Below, piece by piece: positions 19,089 through 33,400 of a stretch of 64,000 bases of DNA; positions within the stretch are counted from its first letter, which is position 1, and each line of letters opens with the position of its first letter. The notes under the pieces are model-generated. The model worked only from the letters and a program-made list of their open reading frames with translations. It searched no databases and was not told the DNA's origin. Both the position numbers and the translations under genes were made by a program. The DNA lies in contig NC_018330.1 of assembly GCF_000234665.1 (NCBI RefSeq), positions 865,274 to 929,273 on the forward strand. Direction: 5' to 3'. The stretch is from Leishmania mexicana MHOM/GT/2001/U1103 (lineage: Eukaryota > Euglenozoa > Kinetoplastea > Trypanosomatida > Trypanosomatidae).

Positions 19089-21496
19089 GGGCCTACTGCA
19101 TGTGCTCTTGTGTGTGTGTGTGTGGGTATCGATGCCGTTGCCGCCATCGTGTAGGCGTACGGTGGCCTAACGGTTTGTTGTTCCGGATGCTGCCAATTGT
19201 GTCGGATGTGTGCACGCGCATCAAGTCTTGCTTTACGCCTGTTCGCCCCCCTTTTTTCCCTTTTCTGTCGTCTTGGCTCTCACTTGGGCCAACGTGGCGA
19301 GGGACACCGTTGGGCATCTCTCGTTCTCTTCTCACACGCGCCTCGTACCGTCCTCTTCCTCCTCCTCGTGCTTGCACGCTGACCTGCATATACCTGTGCG
19401 CGTGCGTGTTTGCCTTTCATGCGGCACTAGTGGGGTGCTGTGTTCTATCTTCCGTGTTCTCTCTAATGAACGCGACCGCTTGCACGACGGCATCAGCCCA
19501 CGGCTGAACCCTTCCTCCTCGCCTCTCGCTCTGCCGTCGCCGTACGATGGGGAGTGTAACGCGCTTTTTTGGGCGTGTGCGTACTGGAGCGCGGCTTCCT
19601 TTCTCTCCAGAATAAAGGCGTGTCAAGGGCGTACCGAGGACGGCATACGGGCTGTCGCCGTCTCGCACTCGATGTCCCACGCCTCTTCCGCTAGCCGCCT
19701 GTCACGCACATCTCTGTGATGAAATTCGTCCGCAACCACTTTATTCGATCTTCTCCTCCTCTTCGTCTGCCTCCTCACAATGGGTGGTCATGGGCCGTCA
19801 ACAACGACGTGTGTGCGCCCACGCACCCACACCCACGCACGCACGCGGCCCGCAGTCTCACTCACGTACAGCGCAGCACGCACAAGTACCTCGCCTTCTC
19901 TCTTTATTTCCATCACTCCTCTCGACTGCTTCCACCCTGACCCCCCTCGCACGCATCTCGACACCAACAGCAGACACCCGTGGAGAGCGGAGTGAAGACG
20001 CGATACACGGACACACACACACACACACACACGTACACCAGAATTCTGAGAGGAAAACGCCACAGACAGAAAAGAGGATATACACGGCGACGCAAAGGGC
20101 GAGGGCGGGAGGGAGGCACGTACACACACACACGTACAGACAGACAGCCTCCCTACACGACCACCAAAACTCTTTCGTCTTTCGACTTTACCCCCCCTCT
20201 TCTGCGCTCCCTTCAACACCTCCCTCGATAGCCCTGCGCGCCTCCTCTCGCAATAAAGCCTTTGCTCAAGGCTACGCACGCGCTGTGACGCGGACGTACA
20301 ACTTCATCACAGGCGGCGGCGGCTGCGGCAACCTTCGCAGGACCTCTCTCGTGCGCCCGCGCATTCCCCGTGTGTGCGCCTCGATATTTTTCACCCCTGA
20401 GACTGAGCAGGGACTAGCCCCTTCGACTCCTTCACCGATTGCTTGCTGAGCACTACTCGCTACCAGCATCCTGCTCTCTCGCTCTTTCTGCGTGTGTCTG
20501 TGTGCAGTCCGCTACGCTCGCTCCCTTTCCTCGTTCTGTCGATCTCTCCCAGCGCGTCTTCGTTTCTTCGGCACCCCACTCTCCCCCCTCTGTTAACCTC
20601 AGTGCCACCTCTGTGCGTGTGGCGCGTGTACTTTGGGAGGTGGCTCGGCGTTGCTCTTCCCTATATTTATATTCTTGGCGCTTCCCCTCTCTTTCACGGT
20701 GTCTGCGTGTGTGCGACGCGCACGCACACACACGCACACGCACACGCACACGCACACGCACACACACGCACACGCACACACACGCACACACTTTTCCGTC
20801 TTGCCTCCTCTCTTGTCGTGCCGGCCACACCCTTTTTTTTGTAGGCACGGGTGTGCGTGTATCTCTCTCTCTGTGTGGACGGATTTTCAGGGCAACTCGT
20901 GCGCTGCATCTTTTTCATCCTTTCCTTCCCTGGCTCGCATCTCTCCTCTTGTGTACCTCTGCGAGAGAGGCATCGCCGCTACTCCTCTCGGGGCTGCGGC
21001 AGCGCGTGTCCGCCTGCTCTTGCTCTTTCTTTACGTGTCTGTTTCGTGGAGTCACTGGTTGTGCTGTCGCGGTCACGTTGGTCTCTCCCGATCTCGGCAT
21101 CGCCGTTTGTGTGCGTGTGCGTGTGTGGGCACCCTGCCGCACCGCGCTCACCCCTCACTCTGGTCGTCCGTGAGGACTGCATTTCTTCTTGTCGCTGCTC
21201 TCGCGTTCTCCGCTTCACGTCCCGCTCGCCCAACAAAGCGTTCCCTCCCCTGCCATCCGGCTGCCGCCTCTTCCTCCCGTATTGCTCTAACGCTGCCGCA
21301 CGAATCCGACGCACTGTTCCTCCTCTCTCGGTCTCTACGCGATTCGTTTTCCTGTCGCTGTCTTCGCGCGTGCTTTCACTCTATACACACAGAGTAACTC
21401 GCAGTGCGGCAAGCCTTGACTGCCCGGTGGGGTGCGTGACCAGCTCAGGCACCTAGGGCAGCGGAGGACGCAACCAGAGGCAAAAGGTGACTGCCA
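19089..21496 (+). other. Spacer, 2.4 kb, long UTR region
   Basis: No gene supported. A TG run lies immediately after the SLY1 stop (19107-19124), a CA run at 20009-20033 and a long CA/CG-rich run at 20717-20790. A strong pyrimidine tract at 21330-21390 ends in ACACAG (about 21392), the likely acceptor for the HECT gene. Open frames of up to about 250 codons here are driven by pyrimidine or CA composition. Confidence 0.55.
20717..20790 (+). repeat. CA/CGCA microsatellite
   Basis: About 74 bases of alternating CACA and CGCA units on the + strand. It lies in the leader side of the spacer, about 700 bases before the HECT gene, and is probably length-variable between strains. Confidence 0.85.
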
Positions 21497-24400
21497 ATGG
21501 AGTCGCCATCTCAGCCCTCAGCGGCAGTGCGCCGCGTTCATGCTCATTTTGAGCCCACCGCGGCGATCTCTGCCTGCCGCGTGGAGGAAATCATGGCCAT
21601 GCCAGCCGATCAGCTGGCCCGCGTCGCGTGGCCGTTGCTGACGAATATGGAGCGCTCTTTCTCCATGAAAGACGTGTACTTCACCCCTCCCATACGCGTA
21701 AGCGCGTCGCCGCGGGCAACAGAAGCCGCCTTTGCTGCCGGAATTCAGAGCTGCATGACGGAGCTGACGGAGAACCTGTTGCACACGGACTGCGGTGAGG
21801 TGCCGCTGTCCTCAGCGCGGCTGCGCGCAGCCGCGCTTGCTTATTTTATTTCAGCATCGCCAGCCCCCCGAAAGGCGCCGCAGGTATTGTCGCCACGCGC
21901 TGCCGCCGGTGCTTCCGGCTCCGGCCCGCATGGGACCGAAGCTGTCGCTCACCACCTGCGCAAAGAGGGGCATGCTCCTTTTCCGCCGGCCCTTAGCCTG
22001 TCGGCAGATGTCTTCGAGTTCGCCATCCAGTCGCTCGGGGACGCGTCGGAAAGAGAACTGCGCGACATCACAAGCGGTGGAGGGTCTGTGGGAGTGCTGC
22101 CCAACATCTCGCGCTCCTACACAGACACCGATGCTCGCGCGTCGTCTTCGGAAAGCGCCGCTGGGACCGCAGCCGGCGCAAGCGCAACATGTGAGGCTGC
22201 TGTGTCGACTCGTGCTGCATCCATACAGCTGGGCAGACAAAATAACGACAACGACACACCAGACTCCCTTGGCGGCGAGACCGCCGCGTCGGGACAGCAG
22301 GCGCCAAGCGATAGCCACTCCAACACAGCGACAACAGCGGTGGTCACGGCCGCCGCGGAGAAGGGCAAGCAGACGAACGCGCGCCCCAGTCGTAACAGCA
22401 CCGTAAGCTGTGGAAGCGATGATATCAACGACCGCGAGTGCTACGAGCGCAAGACGCGCCGATTTCTTTCGGAACGGGTTGACATGCAGTGGGAGTCGGT
22501 TGTGGCGAGCGTTCTAGTGTCGGACGGCGGCGAGAGCTGCATCGGCAGTGGCACCACTTCCGCCTCCGCTACATCCCTGTCGTCGGCGCCGCCGCCGTCA
22601 GCGGGGGCCGGGGCCTTGCTGCGTCAGAAGATGCTGCGCACGGCGGTGGTGCTGTGTAGGCGCGCCCCCACATGTCCCGAGGCGGGCCACTCGTTCGCGT
22701 GTCTACTGAAGCACTCCTTGCGTGCTGTATCGACCACCGGCGCTATCCGAGTCGCGGACGACGGCGGTGTGTCTGCCCCCGTGCTGCACCCTCCGTCGTG
22801 CTTGTCAGCGTACCACCGGCAGCGGTCACCGGTCACTCCGGCGCGGAAAGGCAGTCCCATCCAGCCCATCGAGAAGTGGGAGGCACACGGGTTGGTAAAG
22901 CAGAGCCTGTCGCCCGCAGCTTCCCCCTTGCAGCCGCAGCACACCTCTGTCGCGCACCAGCAGGCCGCTCTGTGGGTGGAGTTGGTGCTGCCGTTGCTGC
23001 ACCTCGTGCCCCTTGTTCAGTGGTCGCCGGATACACTGACAGAGCTGGGCCAGGTGCTGGAGACGGTGACGGCAACGGCACCTGCCAAACTTGTGGCATT
23101 GGCTCAGCAGCAGCACCAGAACAGCAAGAGGGCAGTTAGTGGTGGTGCTGCTGGTGGCCACGGTGGAGTTTACCATCGCCCATCACAGGGACGCAAGGGA
23201 GTGGCCTCTGTGCCCGCTGCCGCAGCGGAGACTCCTGCCCCGGCAGTGACGAGTGGCGGAGGCGCGGAAGAGGTGGTGAACTTCTCGGTGCGTGTGCCCT
23301 TTGAAATCGGCTTGCCAGTCCCTCCTGTGATGACCGAGACCCGCCTGGGCGACTTGGTACACGACTCAGGCAGTGCGACAGAGAAGAGTACCAATACTGT
23401 GCGACGCGGCGCCGGCGAGACCAGCGCCACCGATCCTGCCGCACCACTGGCGTACGCGAGCGAGAGCGGACCAAGCACCGAGAACCGCTACCCGTCCTAT
23501 CCGTCCTCGGCGTTCCACGAGGTGTCTGACGTCCGCGACAACGACGACCACATGGGCGCCGCGGCCGCGACAGAGGAGATGTCGGTGGTGGGCGAGGAGG
23601 GCGGCGGCGAGGACGAGTCCGCATACACGGACGCCGAGGGCGAATACGCGTACGACGCGGGCTCCAACCCATCCACCACCACGAGCGCGTCGTCGCAGAG
23701 CCGGGGTTCTCGTGCAAGCCCGCTGAACATGTCCGCAGGCAGCCACGATGGCGAAGACGCCGATGACGCGGGCGGTGCCGGGGGTGTCGGAGATGAGTCG
23801 TTGCTCAACAGCGCGCATGGAGACTTTTACGCGCTGCCGTGCTGCCGTCGCCGGACGCAGATGGTGGAGCTGTGTCTGCCATGCGCCACGCGTGTGTCGG
23901 TGCACCTCACCAACGCGGTGCAGTGGGACCGTGCCTTGCGGGGGCGCGATGTGCTGCTCTTGCCGCTGGAGAGTGACGCAAACAGTGCAGAGAGCACTTC
24001 TTCGGCGCCGGCAGGGTCCTCGACGTCGAGCACGTCACCTGGTGCGACAGAGGCGCTGAAGAGCAGCTCAAACTCTACCGCTGTTGGGAAGGAAGCCAAG
24101 AAGGATACGCGGCTGCCTGTGTCTCTTCACAGCTTGAAGGAGGAGCACGGCAGTGGCACTCTCACCTACGCTGGCCCGTGCCGTGCCGTAATCCCGAGCT
24201 TGCCCCAGGACCCGGTGTACATGCTTCCTGGCGAGGTTAGCGCGCAGGTGCAGCTCACCCTCGACACGCGTTGGAGCACCGAATGGACGGTGGCTCTGTC
24301 CAGTGCACAGCGCACCGTGGCGGAGCGGCTCTTGGCGTGGATGGAGCGGCGGGTGCACGCGAGCGGTGACCAGCAGCAGCCACAACAGCGCCGCAGCCGT

Positions 24401-27400
24401 ATCGCGAGCTCTTTCCTGCTGCGAGGGGGCTTGAAAGGCTTCACGGCTGGCGGCGCCTCGGCATCTGGCAGTTCACAGGCAGCGATGGCGGACGGTGGTA
24501 GTGGCGGTTCCCACGGGCCGATCACAGCGATGATGACTGCAGCACCGGCCGGCGCTGCTGCGCCAGCAACGGCTGCTGCTGCGCCACTGGCCGATCCCTT
24601 CATTCAGGCGCTGTGCGAAATGCCGGCTGCAGCGCTGCAGGCGAGGGTGCGGTGCCACACCGTGCACACCGACGGCGTCCGCGCCGCGCTTTTGGTTATC
24701 GCCCACGTACTGCTTCAAGAGCGCACCGGGTACCTCCACATGGACCCGCTTACGTGGCATTCACCGACCTGGTCGGACGCCGTGCGCCGTGTCAGCTTAG
24801 CCAGCACCACCGTCGGCGGCGCGAACAGTGGTGAGCACGCGCTGGAAGTTGCCTTGTTCGTCCTGCGCAATGTCGCGTCTGGTCCCACGGCCTCGACCGT
24901 GTCACCAGCGCAAGTGGTGGATGCGGCGATCGACCTGTTCAGCATTCCTGGACTCACCGTGGCGGATGTGAAAGCGGCGCTGGAGGACCGCCGGCAACTC
25001 GGCAGCACCATGTGGGTGGTTGTCGACCTTCTCATCAAGTGCTCGGCGACGTGGCGGGCACCAAGGCACGTGGCGCTAGTCAGTGAGGCGGTGCGACGGC
25101 TCCTGCTGCTCGGGTGCACCGGGCCTGCAGCTGCGGCACAGAACCACTATGCACATTCTTCGCCGCACTGCACCTCCGGTGCCACAGCTGCCGGTGGACT
25201 CGCTGGGGCTTCGGCGGCGCCGATGACTGCATCTGGTAGCGTTGCTTCCCCATCTTTATTCCCTGCCGCCGGCCACTACCTGAGCGTGGTGAGCGGGTGC
25301 GGCCGTGTGACCGAGGCAAACCTTCGCCGCGGTGTGCATGCACTCCTTGCACAGCTTTTTCGGCTGCTGCGTGCTCTGCTGCATCGAGTCCAGTCAACGC
25401 AGGCCGCACCGCATCGCTTCTTGCTGGAGCCGTGGGAGTATGGCGCATTCGCCGCCTTCACAGTGTCGTTGATGTCGACGCCGATGGATGCGACCGACGT
25501 GCAGGCGTGCTCCCCGCACTTTTCGGAGGTGGTGACGGGCTTGCTGCCGTCCTTTACACGCCTGTCCCGCACGGATTCGCTGGTGCTGACGAGCGAGACG
25601 GCAGAGCAGGAGTTCCTGCTCGAGGTAGTCAAGTACGTGCGAGGGCGAATACCATCAGCGTCGTCGGCGACCGGCAGTGCGGGCTCTACAGATGGTAGTG
25701 ACAGCGCCGAGTTTGGCGAAAGCGAAACGCCGGCCTCGCGTGAACCGCACATCCTCCGCCGCTATCAAGAGACCGCCAGCGGAAACACCGTGACGTATAT
25801 CAGTTCGATGCCATCCGTCCTGGGCGATGGTGGGGGTCTCTGGGACATTCCGCAGAGCTCCACGAGCGCGTCATGGACTCCCGGGCATGTGCGAGTGGAG
25901 CTGTGGAACGGTACGAGCAGCGGCTTCTTTATCGGACTCGCCTCCGCAGACGTCCCGCTCTCCGACTGCACACCAGAGACGGACGCCAACGGCATTTACT
26001 TTATCGGCGATGGCACTGTGCAGTACGGCGACGTGACACGCCGCCAGCGTCGACTGCCTCACTGGCGCGCTGGCGACGTTGTGGAGCTCAGCTTTGTGTT
26101 TGGGCGCGGTGGCTGGGACGTCGTAATGGCACTCAATGGCGTGAGCTTGACGCGGCTGACGCTGCCGCGGCGGGACCTCCGCCTTGTGGCGACAAACGTT
26201 CGCACCGGCGAGTACGTGCCAGGCCACGGCCACATGCACGTGCTCTCCGTCACTCCGGTCCACAGTAGAGGGGGAAAGGACAGCGGCGCTGCTCGGTGCC
26301 GAGGTGTCGGCGGCACAGGTGGCCATGCGCTCTCATCCGGCGCTTCATCGTCGCTCTCGCTGGCATCGGCGCCGGCTGACGTCCGCCTCTCTCCTTTTGC
26401 GCGGTTGACGTTGTTCGGTGTGTCGCTGCTGCTGGAGCTGGTCCTCCACTACCTCGTGCTGCGCAGCTCTCGCCATGTCCGCACGGCGGCCGCTGCTGCT
26501 GGTACTGCCACCTCCAGCACTGCTGCAGGACATGGGGAGGGGTTGAGCCTGGTGCAGGCGTGCACCATCCCACTACAGCACAGCGTGCAACAGCTGGTGC
26601 AACTGCTGCACGAGCTCGACAACACCGACAGCAGCGGTGCCGGTGGGGCCGACGAGGGAGCCATGTATCACGTGAAGCACACGGCAGCCAAACACGTTAC
26701 AAACGCGATGCTGCTCGACCTTGTTGTCACGCTCTCCATCGCGGTACCAGCATCGCCGGCGCTGCTTGCCACGCACATCGATGTCCTCACCGCTGTCGCT
26801 GAGTGCGCGGCCGTGGCACGCAAGACTCGTTCGGTGGCTTTGAGCGCTCTGTACAACGCCATCTCGCAGCGCGCTCCCGCCGCCGGCTGTGACACCGCAC
26901 CCGCCTCCCTGCCTTCGACCCCGGCAGCCGCGCCGGTGAGTGCGAGCGCTGTACAGCGCCTCTGGGCCGCCTGTCATCAGCTCGCCTCCGCCACGCCTGG
27001 CTATCAGCCGCGGTTCAGCAGCTCGTCGGTTCCGTCGTCGTGCGTGACCGTGCTTGCGGGTGGGCGTCGAATTGAGCACAACCAGGCGGGAACCACCATC
27101 GGCAGCAGCGGCGGCGGTGCCGCATCCAGTAATGTGCACAGCATGTCGTACGCCTGCAATCCCATTGATCTGGCGGACCCGCACACACCCGATGTCGTGC
27201 GCGTGTCGGTGCGACTGCAGCGCGGCTTTCAGTGCGAGACACTGGGGCGCTACTACTACTTCGGCCTGGCGGAGATCAACGCGCCGGCGATGGTCACGCC
27301 GCTTGACGGCAACGGCGAGCTAATTCTGTACCCAGGTGAGCGGTCGAAGCAGCGCCGGGTGTACTACATCTCCGACTACCTGACCGAGGTGCCCGGCACG

Positions 27401-30400
27401 GCTGTGCAGCGGTGGGACACGGAGCGGGCCGAGAACTATTTGAACCCTGACACTGGCATTGTCTTCGGATCTGGCGATGTGATGACGGCTGTTGTGTACG
27501 TGAAGGAGCGGTGCATCGGCTTCGAGCGGAATGGGCTGCCGCTAAACATCTTACATCGCGGAATCCCCGCCTCTGTGCGGCACATCTTTCCGTTTGTAGA
27601 GCTCTACAACCGCGATAGTCGGGCAAAGTGGATGTACCTGCCTGACGAAGCCGTCGTGAGCGCGCGGTACACGATGCGTGCAATGCTGCTGTCGTGGACG
27701 CCACTGGTGCTGCCGCTTGTGAAGGAGCACCTGTCCATCACTGCCGCTGCGGCCTCTGGTGCGCCAGATCGGGACGTAACTCTGGGTGTGCTGGGTGCGG
27801 ATGGGGACGAAATGCAGATGGTCTACGTCGCCCCTCCACAGCTCGACCAGCCTGGCGGTGGCACGACGTCTGTGCGTATTGAACGCTTCGAGGGCGGCAT
27901 GGCTGTCGTCAGCGACGAGGCTGGGTCCATTCAGCGAGTGTGCGCCGCTGCCCTGGAGCCGGACTACACAAAGGATGCTTATTCGCTGCCGGCGTTGGCC
28001 GCGGTGCGGGCATGCGTGCAGGCATGCGTGCCGGAGCTCGCCGCGGTGGCCGCCGAGTGCCTTGCAGGGCTGAGGCGAACCTCACCAACGCCCTTGATTA
28101 CCTCGCCGCGTTTGCTTAGTTATACGGAAGAACACTCGGGTGATGGAGCGCGTCGACACGTCGTGCTCACTCATCCGGCTACGCTCTTACGCACACTGCG
28201 GCTGATCTTCTCGTTGCACAGCTCGTTGCCAGGGAAGGGAGGCAGCAGCAGCAACGGCGACAGCAACCCCCTCAACACTGACTCCTGTACAGGCGCAGGC
28301 GGCAGTGGTGTCAGCGGGCTGGTGAGTGGCATCCCTACGACGCCACCGTCGACCACGCTTCCAGCGGCGGCGGACAAGGCCATACACGCTCTCTTGCCCT
28401 TGCTGGACGCGGTCTTGCCAGCGGCACAGCTGGACCTGCCGCCGCACGTGTTGCTGCGTGAGTCGTGGAATGAGCTCTGGTGCAACCCCCACCTGCGCGA
28501 GCGATTGCTCATTCGTGTTCCGCAAGCCAACGCCTCCGAGGTGGATGCGACGGGGGCGGCGAGCACGTACACGGAGCCTGCGGGCACGACCACGCTCACG
28601 AGCGTAAAAAGGTTCGAGAATCGTCTTGTTGGTCATCGACGTCGCGGACGCGAGCTCTTGTGCCCGACATGCGGGGAGCGCTGGTCGGCCTGCACGGCAC
28701 GCCACTCCGCCCCGTCGAGCTGGTGTGACCTGCTCGATCGCGTCCTGCGACGGCTGCAGGAGCAGCTAGCGCAGCCGGAGGACCAGAGTGCCTCGCCGTA
28801 CTGCAGCTGGTATACTGAGTGGACAGACGGCCCGCTCACTGCAATCGGCCAAGCCACCGGCGCTGGAGAGCTGCCGCGCAGCGCGCCTGCCACAGCAACT
28901 GCCGCCACCGCCGTTGGCGGCGTTGGGAACGAGGCTGGGGCAGGTGGCGAGGGCTATCACAGCCGGACGTCTGCCCAGTCTTCCGATGCGATGCTATGGG
29001 AGGACGCCGATGATGAGGATGAGGACGATACGGTCAGCGAGGCGGCGGCGGCAGGTGGTCATGGCGAGCCAGTTGTGGAGGTCGAGGAGGAGGCCAACTC
29101 TGGTGACGCGGCAGCGCCGGGAGACTACTACTCGGTGGCCTCCGGCGCTGAAGCAATGACCAGCGAGCTTGTTGGGTCGCCTCGGGTTGAGGATAGCGAC
29201 GACGACAACGAGGACGAGGAGGACGAGGAGGATGAGGAGGACGCTGGAGTGTCTGCTCCAGCTGCCACTAGCGCCGCACGCGAGCCCCTTGCTGGCGCCG
29301 CAGCGGGTGGCGAGAAGGATGCGGAGGCGCCGATGATGTTGACGATTCGCCCCGTGCAAAACGACGGCATCGAGGAGGACGACCGCGCGTTGGTGGAGGG
29401 ATTCGGTGAAACAAAGGAGGCCTCCTTCACCTTCACCGGCTACCTCGTCTCCTCGGCGGTACTGCGTGGGCGGATGGAGTTCGACCGCATCGACCTGCCC
29501 GAAGGTGACGGCGCTGACGGGGCCGCCAGCCAAGAGTGGGCCTGCAGCATGTGCACTTTCATTAACGAGCCTTCCGCTGTGCGATGCGCCATCTGCTCCA
29601 ACGCGCGCCCAGGCGCGTCCTGGGCGTGCCCCATGTGCAGCTTTGCCTACAATGCCCTTGCGGCAGCGACGTGCGTGACGTGTGGGTGCATGCGGCCGAG
29701 CAGCGTGCGACGGCAGGAAGCGACGGGTCTGTGCTGCTACTGTACCGTGTGTCACCAGCGCGAGTACGTCCGAGATTTTCACGCGCTGCGCCATCGCCAC
29801 TTCTGTTCCAGCTGCGCCCGCGTGACGCGGTGGCTTCCGAAGGATAGGTTCTCCACCACGATTGAGGCACGCCTCACCGGCGACGGCGCCACCTTGGAGT
29901 TCCAGTGGGCACTGGACGGCTCCAAGATAATTTGCTTCGGCCTGCAAAACCGCGCGTACAACGCTGACGTCTTGTGGGGGCTGGTCGAGGCAGCGGCCCA
30001 GCGGATTGGGTCGTGCGCCGCTGCGGAGGTGGGCCGCTATGTCTGTCCTATCTCAGAGCGTCCCCTCACCTCGCATCTGGCGAAGCCGCAAGAGCGCAAA
30101 ATCGCATCGGCGGCATCGGCACCTGTCGAGCCGTGCATGGTCGGCGCCATCGTCCACTACGCAAGCGCCATCGTTCTTCGCTACGCGGCCTTGCTGCCAT
30201 CCAGCCAGCTGTCTCAACCAGGCTTCTTGCGGCGCATCCACGTCTGCTCAACGGACTGGCTGGAGAGCTGGAGCCAGTTCCCGACGTCCACCGTCACTCC
30301 CATCTTTTTCCAGTGCCTGCAGATGCTGCAGGATGGCGTCCGTGAGCCGGAGTTAGTGTCCACCATCGCAAGCGTCGCGCTCGCGCTGATCCGGCAACAG

Positions 30401-33400
30401 CCACTCGAGCTCGCGGCTGAGAAAGACGCGTTACTCTACGCGCTGTGCCTGAACGTTGTGCGACACGGCGACACGGCGCAGCGCAAGGCCAGCTACGAGT
30501 GCCTGAGTGCTTTGATGGAGGAAAACGCATGCGCCCGCTTGAACGTGCAGCCGCTGGTGCCAGTGCTGTCGATGGAACCCCTTGTGGAGGGCCAGCAGCG
30601 GGCGACCGTCCTGGCGCTTCTTCACCGCGCGTCTATGCGGACCACTTCAGCAATCGCGAAGGCCAGTGCGTGCCTGGCACGCACTGTGGTCGCGATGGAG
30701 CAGCGGCGCCCACTGCCGCCGATGCTGGGCAAGCCGTTTCCGCACGTGGTGACTTTGACGGAGACGCGCCTCAACGAGGCTGGGGAGCTGCTTGTGGGCC
30801 AGGTGCGCGGCAGTGTGGGCGTGGCGCCAACAAAAGGTGGCAAGTTCTACTACGAGGTGGAGGTGCCGCCGGATTTTGCCGACCGATCGAGGACTGTGGT
30901 AATGGGGTGGGGCACGCTGGAGCACGAGCGCATCGCCTCGGCGCAGCACGTCGGGTCAGACCTGCATTCCTGGGGATACAACTGTCGCGAGCACCTGCGC
31001 TTGATGATGACGGAGCAGGCGATGCCCGTGCCGCGACGCCCGAGCGCCGGCGACGTTATCGGGTCCATGATCGACCTCGAGACGATGATGGTGTGTTGGA
31101 CCATCAACGGGCAGGAAATATCGTGGGTGTCGGTGCCGGCTCAAGGCGACGGGGAGGAGATCTACCCATACGTGAGCGCCTCCGTCGAGCCGCACAGCCT
31201 CAAGATCCGCCTGGGCAACACGCAGTTTAAGCCAGCCGGCTATCAAGACTACTCACCGCCGTCAGACAAGCAACTGTGGGGCAGAGACGACGAGAAGGAC
31301 GACGGCGGAAACGACGCGAGTGACGCGCAGGTCGGCACGACCGCTGCTCTCCCGCAGACGTACGAGTTTTATCAGCAACTCAGTCGTGCTCTGGAGGAGG
31401 CCTCCATCACGTCCCTCAGGGAGTCGTCTGTGCTGCCGCTGCTCGACGCGGCTAGGGCGCACAGCGTGCTTCGCCAATACCCACTCTTGATGGCGGTGGT
31501 CGACTTGGCCACTGCCGGCGACCGTGAAGGGCGCCTGGCAGCACCGATGAACATTCAGGGCTTGCTTCTGTACATCCAGCAGCTGCGCTGCGTCCAGGAG
31601 CTGACCATCATCGTTGCACGCCACCTGTGGCTCATCGAGAAGTCGCCGTACCTCATGTCCTGCTACCGAAAGGCAACGGACCTGCTCTTCAGCAGCGGTC
31701 GCTGGACCATCTTCGAACTCCAGCCAGGCGGCAGACCCAAGTACAACGGCGGGCACGCGCTCCGTGTGGTCGTGTCGCTGCGCAAGGCCAACCAGGTGCG
31801 AGCCGAGGCAGACGCGGCATGGATAGCGGAGCACTCGGCGCTGCTCCCGTCCCCTTCACCCGCGCTGTTGCCGCTGTCACCGGTGTCGCTTCCCTCTCGT
31901 CAAAACTCTCTCGCCGACGCTGCCGCCGTCTCGGCGGCCGTGCCGCTGCTGGTAGACCGCACTAGACACGCGATTGAAGCGGCGGCGCGATCTCCATTTG
32001 CAGAGGAGGCACCGGCGGCCTTCCCCCACGACGTCCACGACGCCGACGAGGACGACGACACGGAAGATGACACGGACAACTTAGTGGGTGCCATGGAGGA
32101 TGAGGATGAGGATGCCGAGGAGGACGAGGGGGACGTGCTGTCGATGCACGCGGGCAACTCGGGCAACGAGCGGCGTAACAGCCTGCGCGACGTTTTCGGC
32201 GATGCCTCCTCCTTGTCGCCGGAGGAGCGACGGCTCCGCTGCAGCGTAACTGGGCAGCTTTTCACACAGCTGGAAAAGACAAGGGTGTACCAGCGAGCGC
32301 GCATGTTCGCGGTGCAGCTAGAAGGCACACTGGCGCTGGACGCTGGTGGCGTGACGCGCACCATCATGAGCATGATCGGGGACGAGGTGAGCTACCGCTT
32401 TATCCGCGGCGTGCGCGTTGATCCGCTGCTGCCGCTTTTTCAGCTGTGCAGCCACAGCACCATCTTCACGGTCGTCCCGAACATGTCCGCGCTGTACGCG
32501 AGCGAGGCGGCCGACGACGGTGCCGAGGGCAGTATGCTGCGTCGCATGTTCGAGTGGCTTGGCAAGATCATGGGCAACATGGTGCTGTGCGGTACGCTGA
32601 AGGCGTCGTTTGACTTTCCTCAGATGCTGTGGAAGACGCTGACATTCCAGGAGGACACGATAACGCTGGCCGACTACGCGCACGACATCGATGACAACAT
32701 CATCGCCGCACTGGAGGACGAGGAGTTCGTGCTCAGTGATGACTTCTTTGCGTCCCTGCCAGAGCACGTGCGGGCGAGCCCGGCGTTGCTGCGCAGCCTG
32801 CAAGGCGGCGGCGCCGGTGCAATAGACGGCGCCGCCGCACCGTTTGCCGCCCGCCCGCTGCGGCCATACGCCTGCATGACCCCGGGGGTGAGCATGCATG
32901 ACATGAGCCACCTGGTATTGGAGGAGCTGGAGGATATGGCTGCCAGCGCGGAGGCGGCGGAAGTGAACCGGCGCCGTGCCCTCGCCCAGGAGGCGCTGCT
33001 CCATCAGTACGACCCCGCGTTCTTGGCGATTCGTGCTGGTCTGACCTCTGTTGTTCCCGCCACTTCATTGCGCTCCGTGCGGTGGGAGGACCTCCGCGCG
33101 CGTGTGTGCGGCACCGGCGCCGCCTCGAGCGAGCACGTCATCGCGGAGCTGGACATGTCGCCGCTCTCCCTGTCCATGCGCGCGATGCTGACAGAGGTGC
33201 TGAACGGCTTCACCGAGTCGCAGCTGGCGCGCTTCTTGCTTTTCTGCTCCGGCCAGAGCCGCATCCCGCTGCCGGAGAAGGTACTGGTGGAGTGTGGGGA
33301 CGAGCCGGGACGGCTGCCGACAGCGCACACCTGCTCTCCCATTTCGCTGCTGCTGCAACCATGCACAACATCCGCGGACTTGCAACGGAGTCTCGAGACG

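Noticed and set aside
20717..20790. CRISPR-like or minisatellite array
   Set aside because: It is a simple CA/CGCA microsatellite without unique spacers.
19784..21397. Frames of 220-254 codons before the HECT gene
   Set aside because: They are driven by CA and CT repeats (runs of His, Thr, Ser and Leu) and overlap each other in different frames.
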